Source: Gammaproteobacteria bacterium (lineage in GTDB: Bacteria > Pseudomonadota > Gammaproteobacteria > Pseudomonadales > Azotimanducaceae). From it: a DNA stretch of 64,000 bases. Each line of letters starts with the position of its first letter. Position 1 is the first letter of the stretch. The notes beneath the pieces are model-generated. The model searched no databases and was not told the DNA's origin. It worked only from the letters and a program-made list of their open reading frames with translations. Below are positions 52,599 through 61,712 of this stretch, in pieces. Location of the stretch: positions 1 to 64,000 of the forward strand of contig JAPOVV010000077.1 of assembly GCA_026707945.1 (NCBI GenBank), in the 5' to 3' direction. The position numbers and the translations under genes were made by a program.

Positions 52599-54014
52599 TT
52601 AGCCTTCTTCCCGGCTAATCAGTCGAAAGGAATAAATCGTTGCACGTCGAAACGCAAATTGGAGTTGAACTGGTTTTGGGTTCTTCACCGTCAGCACACG
52701 AGGGTTTCGCCATCGTATTTCCTTGTTTGTGACGGTGCTCGACAAAGGTTCGCTCTCGGTTAAGACCTGCCGTTCGTCGCCTAAGATGCGCAGAACAAGC
52801 TCGCCGCCCATTTCTACGTCTGCGGAAACTAGCAGTACGTCGTCCCTGCAGAACAAGGGAGTGGTCGTTACTATCGCGTGAGTGTTTGAGTCTTTCTGCT
52901 TGTAACCTGCAAATCCATCCGGACGCAGCGTCGCCAAACAAAAGTACCCGTTTCGCCAGCTCGTGTGCAATCCGTCGTTGCCACCGTAATAGATTCGAAT
53001 CTCATCCTCGAGAAATATCGGACAAGCGGCAGCGAAAACACATCCCCAGTCGTAATCTCCTTCGCTACGTCCGTTCGGGATAAATGCGGTTCCAGGGAGC
53101 ACTCGGTGCCATGTAGTCGTATCAGGACTCCACGTAAGCTCTGTCCAGACTCGATCAGAATCCTGATCGTGAATCGCCAAGAGGCCTATATATACGCCAC
53201 CGTGGAAAAAGACGGGCATCGCGTAAGTCTGGTGTCGTTCGTCCAGACCTTCTAATACAACTTTTGTCTCTTGCCAGGTAACAAAATCGTCGCTGGATGT
53301 CCGTGCGACTTGACGTTGAAACGACGGGCTCCATTGCCGCGTGATTCCTACGTATTTTCCAAGCGTCGGCGCCCAGAACGCGTTGTTATGAGTGTCCCCA
53401 GCGCTGTTCGCCGCTGAACAGGTTATTGGCGAATCCCAATGCACGCCATCTCTAGAGAAAGCAACGGCTAGGCTCTCCCATTTCAGGAGTGCTTTGTACC
53501 GTCTTTCGGGATCTGGATCGAGGTCGTCTTTGAAAATCCCCGCGCCATGAGGTCCAGCCCGCTTCGACCTGGTATCTCCGCTGCCTCGCCACAGGATGTT
53601 ATTGGTCCTGCTTTGCTCGTATTCGACGAACCCCAGCTCGGGTTTGGTCCACTTCAAGCCATCAGTTGAGGTCGCGTAGCAGATCGCCATCTCGCGGTCG
53701 AAAGGCGCTTGATACTTCGTTTCCTGCCATTGTTTCGTGCTCATCCCCTTCGCAGAACGATCAACGATGAAAGGGCTGTACCAAACCTTGTAGAACTGCT
53801 CCTCTTCATCAAAAATGACGTTGGCGTAGAGATTGTCGAAGCGTCTCTCCCAAGGTCGATCCTCACCAAACAGAGGATTAACACCGTGCTTTTTAACTAT
53901 GCCGAGTGTAAGTTCCGCATTACTTGTACCTTCAACGATACTATCGTCAAGAAGCAAATGTCGACGCGATTCATCTTGATTACACGTTTCTGATGTTCCT
54001 ACTGATCGTTTCAT
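52599..54014 (-). CDS. Five-bladed beta-propeller, glycosidase-like protein
   Basis: 471 aa from ATG 54014; TTG 54077 would add 21 residues. Repeated blocks of the type FYKVWYSPF, ICYATSTDGLKWTKPELG, RYKALLKWESLAVAFSRDGVHW and IRIYYGGND correspond to GH43/GH32-like propeller blades with WxxP/D-type turns. No catalytic acid can be named by eye. Such proteins are frequent in sugar-degrading bacteria; substrate unknown. Cytoplasmic as read (no signal peptide). Confidence 0.7.
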   Translation of the reverse strand: MKRSVGTSETCNQDESRRHLLLDDSIVEGTSNAELTLGIVKKHGVNPLFGEDRPWERRFDNLYANVIFDEEEQFYKVWYSPFIVDRSAKGMSTKQWQETKYQAPFDREMAICYATSTDGLKWTKPELGFVEYEQSRTNNILWRGSGDTRSKRAGPHGAGIFKDDLDPDPERRYKALLKWESLAVAFSRDGVHWDSPITCSAANSAGDTHNNAFWAPTLGKYVGITRQWSPSFQRQVARTSSDDFVTWQETKVVLEGLDERHQTYAMPVFFHGGVYIGLLAIHDQDSDRVWTELTWSPDTTTWHRVLPGTAFIPNGRSEGDYDWGCVFAAACPIFLEDEIRIYYGGNDGLHTSWRNGYFCLATLRPDGFAGYKQKDSNTHAIVTTTPLFCRDDVLLVSADVEMGGELVLRILGDERQVLTESEPLSSTVTNKEIRWRNPRVLTVKNPKPVQLQFAFRRATIYSFRLISREEG

Positions 54015-54240
54015 GCTAGTGTTGAAATCCTCTCGGTGTCCTGCTAGAGCCACTGACTTGCTGCTGATCAAAATCAAAACTCACCTGAAAGTACAACGCT
54101 GGTCGGAACAAAAGGACTCGAATGCACGTTAGTAGCAAGGATCTAGATGACCCAGAGCTACGCTGGTGTATTCCAGATCGTCCACTGATCGGAGAGGATT
54201 CGATGTTGCATGAACGTCGGAGCGTTTTACAATCGAGCAA

Positions 54241-54855
54241 ATGAGTAATACGCCAGCAACTTCCCAAGAGGCAGCGGACGCTATCCTATTTGACGTTCGC
54301 CCACCTCAAGGACGTTGGCGCGAATTCGACTACCTATGGCTCACCGATCGTTGCGATAGATTGGTGGAATTCGCTGATGGATTCCTCGAGGAACTGCCAC
54401 ACCCAACTGACTTGCATCAGTCGATCTTGTTGTTTCTATTCCGATGTTTTGATGAACGCGTTCGGTCAGAAGGGGGTGTGGCACTGGTGGGACCTCTGAG
54501 GTTGAAGATTCGCGAAAATTGTTTCCGTGAACCTGATCTACTACTGTTGCGAGACGCTCACGATTCACGGCGTCAAAATCGTTATTGGCTGGGCGCGGAC
54601 CTCGTCGTTGAGGTTGTAAGTCCTGACGACCCCGAGCGTGATTACGTTCAAAAACGACACGATTACGCGACTGCAAGAATATCGGAATATTGGATCGTGG
54701 ACCCGCAACGTGACGAGATTACGATCATGAACTTAGTGCAGGACCATTACGTCGAAAACGGTACATTTCGGTTAGGCGAAAGCGCATCTTCGTCGCTTCT
54801 GGACGGATTTAGCGTTAAGGTCTCAGAAGCGCTCGATCCAGATAATATAAGCTAG
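54241..54855 (+). CDS. Uma2 family (DUF820) endonuclease-like protein
   Basis: 204 aa. PD-(D/E)XK-type core: FREPDLLLLRDA, then ADLVVEVVSPDDPERDYVQKRHDY and EYWIVDPQRDEITI. This is the Uma2 layout (EPD, VEVxSP, K, YWIVD). Such genes are common in cyanobacteria and some symbionts; their function is unclear. Convergent with the VWA gene, sharing a hairpin. Confidence 0.85.
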   Translation: MSNTPATSQEAADAILFDVRPPQGRWREFDYLWLTDRCDRLVEFADGFLEELPHPTDLHQSILLFLFRCFDERVRSEGGVALVGPLRLKIRENCFREPDLLLLRDAHDSRRQNRYWLGADLVVEVVSPDDPERDYVQKRHDYATARISEYWIVDPQRDEITIMNLVQDHYVENGTFRLGESASSSLLDGFSVKVSEALDPDNIS

Positions 54856-54866
54856 TTCGCAATAAA

Positions 54867-54894
54867 GTCGCCAACCGTACGTTTACTTGGCGAC
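54867..54894. terminator. Bidirectional hairpin between Uma2 and the VWA gene
   Basis: GTCGCCAA (54867-54874) and TTGGCGAC (54887-54894) form a perfect 8-bp stem with a 12-base loop that itself contains CGTACG. It lies between the convergent stops at 54855 and 54908. No strong T-run. Confidence 0.55.
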
Positions 54895-54907
54895 CGCGTC
54901 GACGCAC

Positions 54908-56083
54908 TTATTTCGAGAGCAAGCTCATCGCATCTTCAAGACCGCGAATCGTGAGCGGATACATGCGATTGTCGACTAACTCTTGTGTAATCGCGACCGA
55001 TGACGAATATTCCCAGGTCTCTTGCGGCGTTGGATTGATCCAGATTAGCTTCGGATAAATCGTGCTGATGCGCTGTATCCAGACCGCACCAGGCTCTTCA
55101 TTCCAGTGCTCGACGCTACCACCTGAATGAGTGATTTCGTAGGGTGCCATCGTGGCATCGCCTACGATCACGACACGATAGTCACTGCCGTACTTGTTCA
55201 AGATCTCCCACGTCGGGATCCTCTCACTCAAGCGACGCTTGTTATCTTGCCATACGGACTCATAAAGGAAGTTGTGGAAGTAGAAACTCTCAAGATGCTT
55301 GAATTCGGTCCGAGTAGCCGAAAATAACTCTTCGCAAATCTTGACATGTGCGTCCATCGACCCGCCGATGTCGAAGAAGGTCAATACCTTCACCGTATTT
55401 CGACGCTCTGGTCGCATCTTGATGTCAAGCATGCCGCCGTTGTGTGCCGTCGACTGGATCGTGTTGTCCATATCGAGTTCTTCATCGGCGCCTTGCCGAG
55501 CGAACTTGCGTAGTCGTCGCAGCGCCATCTTGATATTACGCGTGCCTAGCTCGACCGAATCGTCTAAATTCTTGTATTGACGCTGATCCCAAACCTTGCG
55601 TGCTTTGCGTTTCTTGCCTTTGCCTTTACCGCCGGGACCCGATCTTCCGTCTTGATCCACATTGCCCTCTTGCCCCTCACGTCGCGCTTGCTCAGCTTCT
55701 TGGCGCGCTTGTTCTTCGGCTTCTTCGCGCAGCTTCTTAGCGATACCCTCGATGAACGCCTCTAACCCACCGAGCGACTCGATTTCAGCAAGATCTTTCT
55801 CGTCCAGGAGCTGCTCAATTTCGTGTCGGAGCCACTCATCCGGAATCAGCGATTCGAGCAATCCGTGCAGATCGTCTAACCCTTTGAAATACGCCGAAAA
55901 TGCACGATCAAATTTGTCGTAGTTCTTTTCGTCCTTGACCAGGCATGTGCGACTTAGAAGATAGAAGTCATCGACGTTCGCGTAGACGATTCGTTGCTTC
56001 ATCGCGGCAATCAAATCCATCAATTCGCGGATCGTCGCCGGTACGTTGTAGCGACGTAGTGTCAGGAAAAAGTTAATCAGCAT
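54908..56083 (-). CDS. CoxE-like VWA domain protein
   Basis: 391 aa. N-terminal helical domain, an acidic/charged linker (EEQARQEAEQARREGQ, then GGKGKGKKRKARK), and a VWA domain from about 230 with FFDIGGSMDAHV as a DxGxS-type metal site instead of DxSxS. Partner of the MoxR ATPase upstream (13-bp gap). Such MoxR/VWA pairs insert cofactors or fold metalloproteins; here a possible client is the NO reductase at 8.5-10.7 kb, which in other bacteria needs NorQ/NorD. Confidence 0.85.
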   Translation of the reverse strand: MLINFFLTLRRYNVPATIRELMDLIAAMKQRIVYANVDDFYLLSRTCLVKDEKNYDKFDRAFSAYFKGLDDLHGLLESLIPDEWLRHEIEQLLDEKDLAEIESLGGLEAFIEGIAKKLREEAEEQARQEAEQARREGQEGNVDQDGRSGPGGKGKGKKRKARKVWDQRQYKNLDDSVELGTRNIKMALRRLRKFARQGADEELDMDNTIQSTAHNGGMLDIKMRPERRNTVKVLTFFDIGGSMDAHVKICEELFSATRTEFKHLESFYFHNFLYESVWQDNKRRLSERIPTWEILNKYGSDYRVVIVGDATMAPYEITHSGGSVEHWNEEPGAVWIQRISTIYPKLIWINPTPQETWEYSSSVAITQELVDNRMYPLTIRGLEDAMSLLSK

Positions 56084-56096
56084 CGCCGGCGATCCC

Positions 56097-56945
56097 CTAG
56101 CCGCGATTGTCCCGACGGTTCATAAATGCTAAGCGCTCAAGGAGATGTACGTCCTGCTCGTTCTTAACCAGCGCGCCATAGAGCGGCGGGATGGCACTGC
56201 TCGTGTCGCGATTCGTGAGAATCTCGTCGGGAATGTCGTCAGCCATCAGCAGTTTGAGCCAATCGAGCAGCTCACTCGTACTCGGCTTCTTCTTCAAGCC
56301 AGGAACCTTTCGGACATCAAAGAAGATCTCCATCGCTTCCTTAACTAGATCCTTCTTGATCGCTGGGTAGTGCACTTCCACGATCTGCTCCATGGTTTCC
56401 CGATCGGGGAAGTTAATGTAGTGGAAGAAGCAACGGCGTAGGAACGCATCCGGCAGTTCTTTTTCATTGTTCGACGTGATCACAACTACCGGGCGATGTT
56501 TCGCAACGATTGTCTCTTGTGTTTCATAAACAAAGAACTCCATGCGATCCAATTCTTGGAGCAAGTCGTTCGGAAACTCGATGTCCGCCTTGTCGATTTC
56601 GTCGATGAGCAGTACGCAACGTTCATCGGCTGTAAACGCATCCCAGAGCTTCCCACGTTTGATGTAGTTGCGAATGTCACCGACACGCTCATCACCCAAT
56701 TGGGAATCACGCAGGCGTGAAACAGCGTCGTACTCGTACAGACCTTGACTCGCTTTCGTCTGCGACTTGATGTGCCATTCAATGATGTCGCAATTCAGAG
56801 ACTTCGCGATCTCGATCGCAAGAAGAGTCTTGCCAGTACCCGGTTCACCTTTGACCAACAATGGACGCTCGAGCTTGACGGCGGCATCTACGGCCATGGA
56901 TAGCTCGTCCGTCGAGATATAGGTGTCGGTACTGTCAAAAATCAT
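56097..56945 (-). CDS. MoxR family AAA+ ATPase
   Basis: 282 aa from ATG 56945; the frame extends 18 residues further upstream but that part is unlike MoxR. Walker A GEPGTGKT at 33-40, Walker B CVLLIDEIDKAD, sensor motif TSNNEKELPDAFLRRC. Chaperone ATPase working with the VWA protein downstream. Together they resemble the CbbQ/NorQ-type pairs. Confidence 0.9.
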   Translation of the reverse strand: MIFDSTDTYISTDELSMAVDAAVKLERPLLVKGEPGTGKTLLAIEIAKSLNCDIIEWHIKSQTKASQGLYEYDAVSRLRDSQLGDERVGDIRNYIKRGKLWDAFTADERCVLLIDEIDKADIEFPNDLLQELDRMEFFVYETQETIVAKHRPVVVITSNNEKELPDAFLRRCFFHYINFPDRETMEQIVEVHYPAIKKDLVKEAMEIFFDVRKVPGLKKKPSTSELLDWLKLLMADDIPDEILTNRDTSSAIPPLYGALVKNEQDVHLLERLAFMNRRDNRG

Positions 56946-57014
56946 GGAATATCCGGAGTTAGAAAAATAGAGAACGCACGTTTCGACCGAACGGCGCACA
57001 ACGTCGCATTTTAG

Positions 57015-57479
57015 CTATGTTCGTTCGTTTGCATCTTCCGACCCGATCACCGCTTTCTGACTTTCGCCAGCGTCACTTTCTCTGTCGCGCCGATCCGTTT
57101 TGCTGCCACTTGACGTTCGATACGCGCGCATGGTCCGCAAGCGCCGATGAACGAACTCTGTGATATGTCGATAACCGAAGTTAAAACCATACAACACCAA
57201 TGTTGCGGCCAGAATGGTGAACGTTCCAATCGTAGCAGCCGTCGCTGCCAGTGCGTAATTTGCCTCGGGGTCGAAGAACACCTGAAAGATCAAGGTGACG
57301 AACAAAGGTGCCCAATACACCTCGTTAAACGGTATCGGCACCAACATCCAGAAAACACCCATCATGCCGAGAAAGAACGCAAGGTAAAACTGGCGTCTAA
57401 GCGGATAGACACACAGAACGATTAGCCCGATTCCGAATATATATAGCACGATCCAAGCGACCCAATACGCGCCGTCCAT
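57015..57479 (-). CDS. Membrane protein with four TM segments, unknown
   Basis: 154 aa. Hydrophobic segments at about 4-25, 33-48, 55-70 and 76-100, then a basic/polar tail (RRLRTMRAYRTSSGSKTDRRD). Eleven bases after ycgN on the same strand, so likely co-transcribed with the rnd block. No family recognised. Confidence 0.6.
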   Translation of the reverse strand: MDGAYWVAWIVLYIFGIGLIVLCVYPLRRQFYLAFFLGMMGVFWMLVPIPFNEVYWAPLFVTLIFQVFFDPEANYALAATAATIGTFTILAATLVLYGFNFGYRHITEFVHRRLRTMRAYRTSSGSKTDRRDRESDAGESQKAVIGSEDANERT

Positions 57480-57490
57480 TTAGTGCCGAC

Positions 57491-57928
57491 CTACACCCAC
57501 TTCAGGACGTTCGACGCGATGTCATCGGGATGGACATTTGCTGCGGAGATAACTTTGTCCGTCACACTAACTCCCGCCTGTGTGACCGTTTCGGCAGTAC
57601 CGGAAATGAGCGGGTGCCAGTCTTCCAACGGCCGACCTTCTGCAACGCGACGATACGCGCAGCTCTCCGGCAACCAATCGAATGCCCTCGCCGCGTCCGG
57701 CGTGAGCTCTACGCAATCCGGCACCAACTCGTGCCGTTTCGGGTAGTTTGTGCAGCGCCGTGTTGGCAAATCCAGGAGTGCGCAAACCAATGTCGTGGTG
57801 ACGACCTGATTAGTTTCGCCATCTCGGAAACGCAAACGACAACATTGTGCGCAACCGTCGCAGAGTGCTTCCCATTCCTCTTCGTCGAGTTCGTCTAGCG
57901 TACTAGTTTCCCAAAAACGTTCGCGCAT
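57491..57928 (-). CDS. YcgN family cysteine-cluster protein (UPF0260)
   Basis: 145 aa with the family's Cys arrangement: WEALCDGCAQCCRLRF, CALLD, RCTNYPKR, VPDCV and SCAYRRV. Commonly next to rnd in gammaproteobacteria, as here (17-bp gap). The cluster probably binds a metal; function unknown. Confidence 0.9.
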   Translation of the reverse strand: MRERFWETSTLDELDEEEWEALCDGCAQCCRLRFRDGETNQVVTTTLVCALLDLPTRRCTNYPKRHELVPDCVELTPDAARAFDWLPESCAYRRVAEGRPLEDWHPLISGTAETVTQAGVSVTDKVISAANVHPDDIASNVLKWV

Positions 57929-57945
57929 GACTTTGGATATAGTGA

Positions 57946-59055
57946 CTATTTAGTGATAGCGATCTCGCGAGCGAATTCATCGGCCGCTCGTTTCGTCGCG
58001 TTACCGATCAGTTCGGTACGCCAAGTCCCAAACCACGAAGGCAATTCGCCATCGCGCAAATATGCCCGAATGGCAAACAGTAGATCCTTGTTTGAACCAA
58101 GTACTTCCTCGCTGACATTCATCTGGTTGGCCACTGTGTTGCACTGCTCACCGAGCGTTTGGACGACTTTGCGTAATCGTTGCGGTGGTGTAAGTTCGCT
58201 CCGTTGCGCTGCGACTTGGGCGTGGCGATGCAATTCCCTTAATTTGCGACGATGACGATCCACCTGTTTTGACGACAGTACCTTTCGTAACGCTTGATCC
58301 TTCAAGGATCTCTCACTTGCGAGCTGAAAAAGTTGATCTCGTGTAAGGACCCAATTCTTCGGAATGTCCATGGATGATGCTCGCTTCGTTCGCCAAGTGT
58401 CTAACGAAATTAAAAACTGCAACCCTCGTTCGCTTAACCGCATAAGGCGACGCGCGTTTCCTACGATCCGATTTGGATCATCCGCATCTGGCTTCTGCAA
58501 ACGGTTGCGTTCTTCAAGATACCAATCCAATCGATCCGATTCTTGCAATTGCTTGACCAGGACGCACCACAATTCATTAAGGTGGGCAATATCTAAAGCG
58601 GCGTAATCAAGTTGCCCACGCGAGAGTGGTCGCTCGTCCCAACGAGACCTCTGCATCGTTTTGTCGAGCGTCACCCCGAACTGACGCTTCACTAACTTAG
58701 CGTAACTCTGCATTTGTCCCGCATGCATAAATGCGAGCGCGAGCTGCGAGTCTTCGATAACGCCAACCTCGTCCTGAAAGACTTCATTCAGCACCTCGAT
58801 GTCGTTTGAAATGCTGTGTGCAACACGCACAATCCCATCTTGCTGAAACCAGTGTTTTATTCGCTCGATGTTAAGGTCCGCACGTAAATCGATGATCGCA
58901 ATATGGTTCTCCAAGGCGATCTGTAACAACTCAGGTATTGGGTTGAATGTCCTTTCGCGCGTGAATTCGGTGTCGAATCCAAACAACCGCGGCGTCTCGC
59001 TAGCGAATGCTTGGAACGCTTCCTCAGTGTCGATGAATGTGTATTCAGGCGCCAA
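57946..59055 (-). CDS. rnd: Ribonuclease D
   Basis: 369 aa from TTG 59055. DEDDy exonuclease: DTEFTRERTF with D28 and E30, D in ISNDIEVL, and the Y-xxx-D in DYAALDIAHL. Then HRDC-type helical domain (MDIPKNWVLTRDQLF). Trims the 3' ends of tRNA and other RNAs. Start overlaps the recR end by 11 bp, so co-translated. Confidence 0.95.
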   Translation of the reverse strand: MAPEYTFIDTEEAFQAFASETPRLFGFDTEFTRERTFNPIPELLQIALENHIAIIDLRADLNIERIKHWFQQDGIVRVAHSISNDIEVLNEVFQDEVGVIEDSQLALAFMHAGQMQSYAKLVKRQFGVTLDKTMQRSRWDERPLSRGQLDYAALDIAHLNELWCVLVKQLQESDRLDWYLEERNRLQKPDADDPNRIVGNARRLMRLSERGLQFLISLDTWRTKRASSMDIPKNWVLTRDQLFQLASERSLKDQALRKVLSSKQVDRHRRKLRELHRHAQVAAQRSELTPPQRLRKVVQTLGEQCNTVANQMNVSEEVLGSNKDLLFAIRAYLRDGELPSWFGTWRTELIGNATKRAADEFAREIAITK

Positions 59056-59650
59056 GGTTCACCCGGCGCTGAAATGCTTGCGCGATAGTGCGGCTGTTGA
59101 CATACCCGAGTTCACCGCCCACCGGAATGCCGTGGGCTAGCTGGCTGAGTGAAATACCTGAACCTTCCAGCAACTCACCGATGAAATGCGTTGTCGCTTC
59201 GCCTTCCACCGTCGCGTTCAAGGCGACGATGACTTCACGTATATCGCTGTCGCGCACGCACGGAAGAAAAGTACCGAGATTCAGTTCGTCGGGTCCCATT
59301 CCGTCGATGGGCGACAACAGTCCGTGCAAGACGAAGTAGCGACCTTGGAATGTGCCCGTCTCTTCGATGGCGACGAGGTCGGCAGCTGTCTCAACCACGC
59401 ATAACTGACCATTCGCGCGTTTGGCGTCAGCGCAGATGTCGCAGACTTCGGCATCGGATAGGTTGTGGCAGGTCGCACAAGACGTCACGGTTGCCAGCGC
59501 TTCATCAATCGAGGTCGCGATATGCGCAGCGTCGTCGCGGTGGCCTTGCAGGAGAAACAGTGTCATACGAGTGGCGGTTTTGCGTCCAACTCCGGGAAGA
59601 CATTGCAGCGCATTGATGACCTGCTCGATGCGCGGCGTGAGGGATGCCAC
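59045..59650 (-). CDS. recR: Recombination protein RecR
   Basis: 201 aa from GTG 59650, overlapping the ybaB stop by one base. Helix-hairpin-helix LQCLPGVGRKTATRM, the zinc-binding CATCHNLSDAEVCDIC, then a Toprim domain (LCVVETAADLVAIEETG). Works with RecFO in gap repair. Standard position after ybaB. Confidence 0.97.
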   Translation of the reverse strand: MASLTPRIEQVINALQCLPGVGRKTATRMTLFLLQGHRDDAAHIATSIDEALATVTSCATCHNLSDAEVCDICADAKRANGQLCVVETAADLVAIEETGTFQGRYFVLHGLLSPIDGMGPDELNLGTFLPCVRDSDIREVIVALNATVEGEATTHFIGELLEGSGISLSQLAHGIPVGGELGYVNSRTIAQAFQRRVNLGA

Positions 59651-60009
59651 TAACGATTGAGGACTTTAAGAGCGTCCGCCATGGCTTTTTGAATATCAAA
59701 CCCTTGCGGCGGGTTTTTAAGAAACGTAGAGATCGTCTTCTGCTTCAACGCTTCCTCCCATTTTGAGCGACCGTCGTTGACTGCGGCAATCAACAGCTGC
59801 TCAAGATGGCTGACGTTTTCCTTGTCTAGCAACAACGGATCGATGCTGATCTTGGTGACCGCGCCTTCGGTGCCGACCACCACTTTAACCAAACCACCGC
59901 CGCTTTCCGTCTCGATTTCCTCGTCAATACTGCCCATGCCCTCGGGCATGACCTGACTAAGACCATCCTTCAGTCCGGACATTAGTTTATTTAGTTCGTC
60001 TACGTTCAT
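59650..60009 (-). CDS. YbaB/EbfC family nucleoid-associated protein
   Basis: 119 aa. N-terminal LMSGLKDGLSQVMPEGMGS, central TESGGGLVKVVVGTEGAVTKI and the SIDPLLLDKENVSHLEQLLI end are diagnostic. DNA-binding dimer. It lies between dnaX and recR, its usual place in gammaproteobacteria. Confidence 0.95.
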   Translation of the reverse strand: MNVDELNKLMSGLKDGLSQVMPEGMGSIDEEIETESGGGLVKVVVGTEGAVTKISIDPLLLDKENVSHLEQLLIAAVNDGRSKWEEALKQKTISTFLKNPPQGFDIQKAMADALKVLNR

Positions 60010-60047
60010 ACCCCAATCCTACCGCTTAATTCACTCGAAAGCTTGAG

Positions 60048-61481
60048 TTAATGTTGGTTCGGTTTATCCTCGGCTAGCCACTCCGCTTCCAGATCGGCAT
60101 CGAAGCGCTCTTTCAAGATTTGAACATACGGTGGCTCGTCATCCGACGTGAAGACCCGCATCGCTTCTTCCTTAGCTTCTTCGCTTCTCTCCCTTGCCAC
60201 TCTTCGCTCCTCCGTTCTTTTTGCTTGCATTTGGATCGGCCGTTCTTGCCACGCTTTACGCCGTTCCTGAGAGGATTCTTCTTCCGACTCTTGTTTCTTT
60301 AGTGACTCCTTCGCGGTGTTCGATGAACTAGGTTCAGACGTCGTAGGTGCTTGATCGGTCCTCTGAGTGGATTCTGTCGATTCGATAACCGGTTCAGGTG
60401 CACGATCCTGGATTTCAATGGGCACGAAGTCCAGAAGTCGCAACATCGTCATTTCAAATCCGACTCGAGGTTCAGGCGCATACTGCAGGTCACGACCACC
60501 CATGATCAGGACTTGGTACGCCTGCTGCAACCATGCGGTATCACATCGGTCCAACAGGCTCATCAATGCATCCCCGGGTGACGTGTTGGTGGCTTTTGCC
60601 ATAGCAAGTGCGTGCACGCCACTTTCAAGGCCAGCCAGAACTTCCGAAAAATCAACACCTCGCGCTACCAACTCGGTGACGGCGGCGAACAGGCCGTCGC
60701 GGTCACGTGCGACCAGATATTCAAGTAACACTGCTACATCGTTCTGAGGTGCACAGCCGAGCATGTCAACAACCGAAGCCTCATCGAGCTCGTTGCCGCA
60801 TAGCGCGATGGCTTGATCCGTCAGAGAGAGCGCATCACGCATGCTCCCTTGGCCAAGCCGAGCAAGGGTTCTAACCGATTCGTCATCGTAGCCGATGCCT
60901 TCTTGATCGAGCACAGTACGCAAATGTGCATCGATCGTTTCAATCGCCATCGTACGCAGGTGGAACTGAATACAGCGTGAACGCACTGTGACAGGGACTT
61001 TGTCTGGATTCGTAGTCGCCAGTACAAACTTGACGTGCTCCGGCGGTTCTTCAAGCGACTTAAGTAGAGTCTGGAAGCTCGAGTCTGAGAGAGCGTGCAC
61101 CTCATCGATGATGTAGACCTTGTACGTTCCCATCGTCGCGAGATATGAAATATCCTCGAGCAGGTCACGCGTCTCTTCAACTTTGTTCCGCGACGCACCA
61201 TCCACTTCAATCAAGTCCACAAACGAGCCGTCCGAGATGGCAACACAATTTGTGCAAGTACCACAAGGAGTGGACGTCACGCCAGTTTCACAGTTCAAAC
61301 ATTTCGCGATGATCCGCGCGAGCGTCGTTTTGCCGACGCCGCGAGTCCCAGAAAACAGGTACGCGTGGTGAAGTTGTTGACGGTCAAATGCGTTGACGAG
61401 CGCTTTGACCGTTTGCCTCTGGCCTACTACTTCCGCGAGGGAGCCAGGTCGGTATTTACGCGCGAGAACCTGATATGTCAT
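60048..61481 (-). CDS. dnaX: DNA polymerase III subunit gamma/tau, short form
   Basis: 477 aa from ATG 61481. Walker A GTRGVGKTT (45-53), the zinc module CLNCETGVTSTPCGTC, Walker B YIIDEVHALSD, and SRC in TVRSRCIQ. The clamp-loader core is complete to about residue 370. The C-terminal part is short, charged (EEESSQERRKAWQERP) and ends at 477, against about 640 in E. coli tau, so the tau-specific polymerase-binding domain is reduced. No clear A-rich slippery site is seen. Confidence 0.95.
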   Translation of the reverse strand: MTYQVLARKYRPGSLAEVVGQRQTVKALVNAFDRQQLHHAYLFSGTRGVGKTTLARIIAKCLNCETGVTSTPCGTCTNCVAISDGSFVDLIEVDGASRNKVEETRDLLEDISYLATMGTYKVYIIDEVHALSDSSFQTLLKSLEEPPEHVKFVLATTNPDKVPVTVRSRCIQFHLRTMAIETIDAHLRTVLDQEGIGYDDESVRTLARLGQGSMRDALSLTDQAIALCGNELDEASVVDMLGCAPQNDVAVLLEYLVARDRDGLFAAVTELVARGVDFSEVLAGLESGVHALAMAKATNTSPGDALMSLLDRCDTAWLQQAYQVLIMGGRDLQYAPEPRVGFEMTMLRLLDFVPIEIQDRAPEPVIESTESTQRTDQAPTTSEPSSSNTAKESLKKQESEEESSQERRKAWQERPIQMQAKRTEERRVARERSEEAKEEAMRVFTSDDEPPYVQILKERFDADLEAEWLAEDKPNQH

Positions 61482-61712
61482 GGGTGATGCTAGGAAGCTC
61501 GTGTTCGTTTCACAGCTAAAACGTAGTCACACGTCGCGAGTTTGATCGCACAAGCACTGTGGTGAGAATTCGCGCTTTGGGTGCCGGCAGAAAATGTAAT
61601 CAAGGTATGCGATTATCGCAACACCGAAGTGGAGAAAACGCTGAATGAAACGCACGAGTGTAACGAAAAGTCGAGAAACCCACCGATCTAACTATGTTCA
61701 CCCGGCTTCGCA

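Noticed and set aside
61482-61712. ffs (4.5S RNA) or tRNA upstream of dnaX
   Set aside because: No GGTCAGG/GGAAGCAGC core or cloverleaf could be found.
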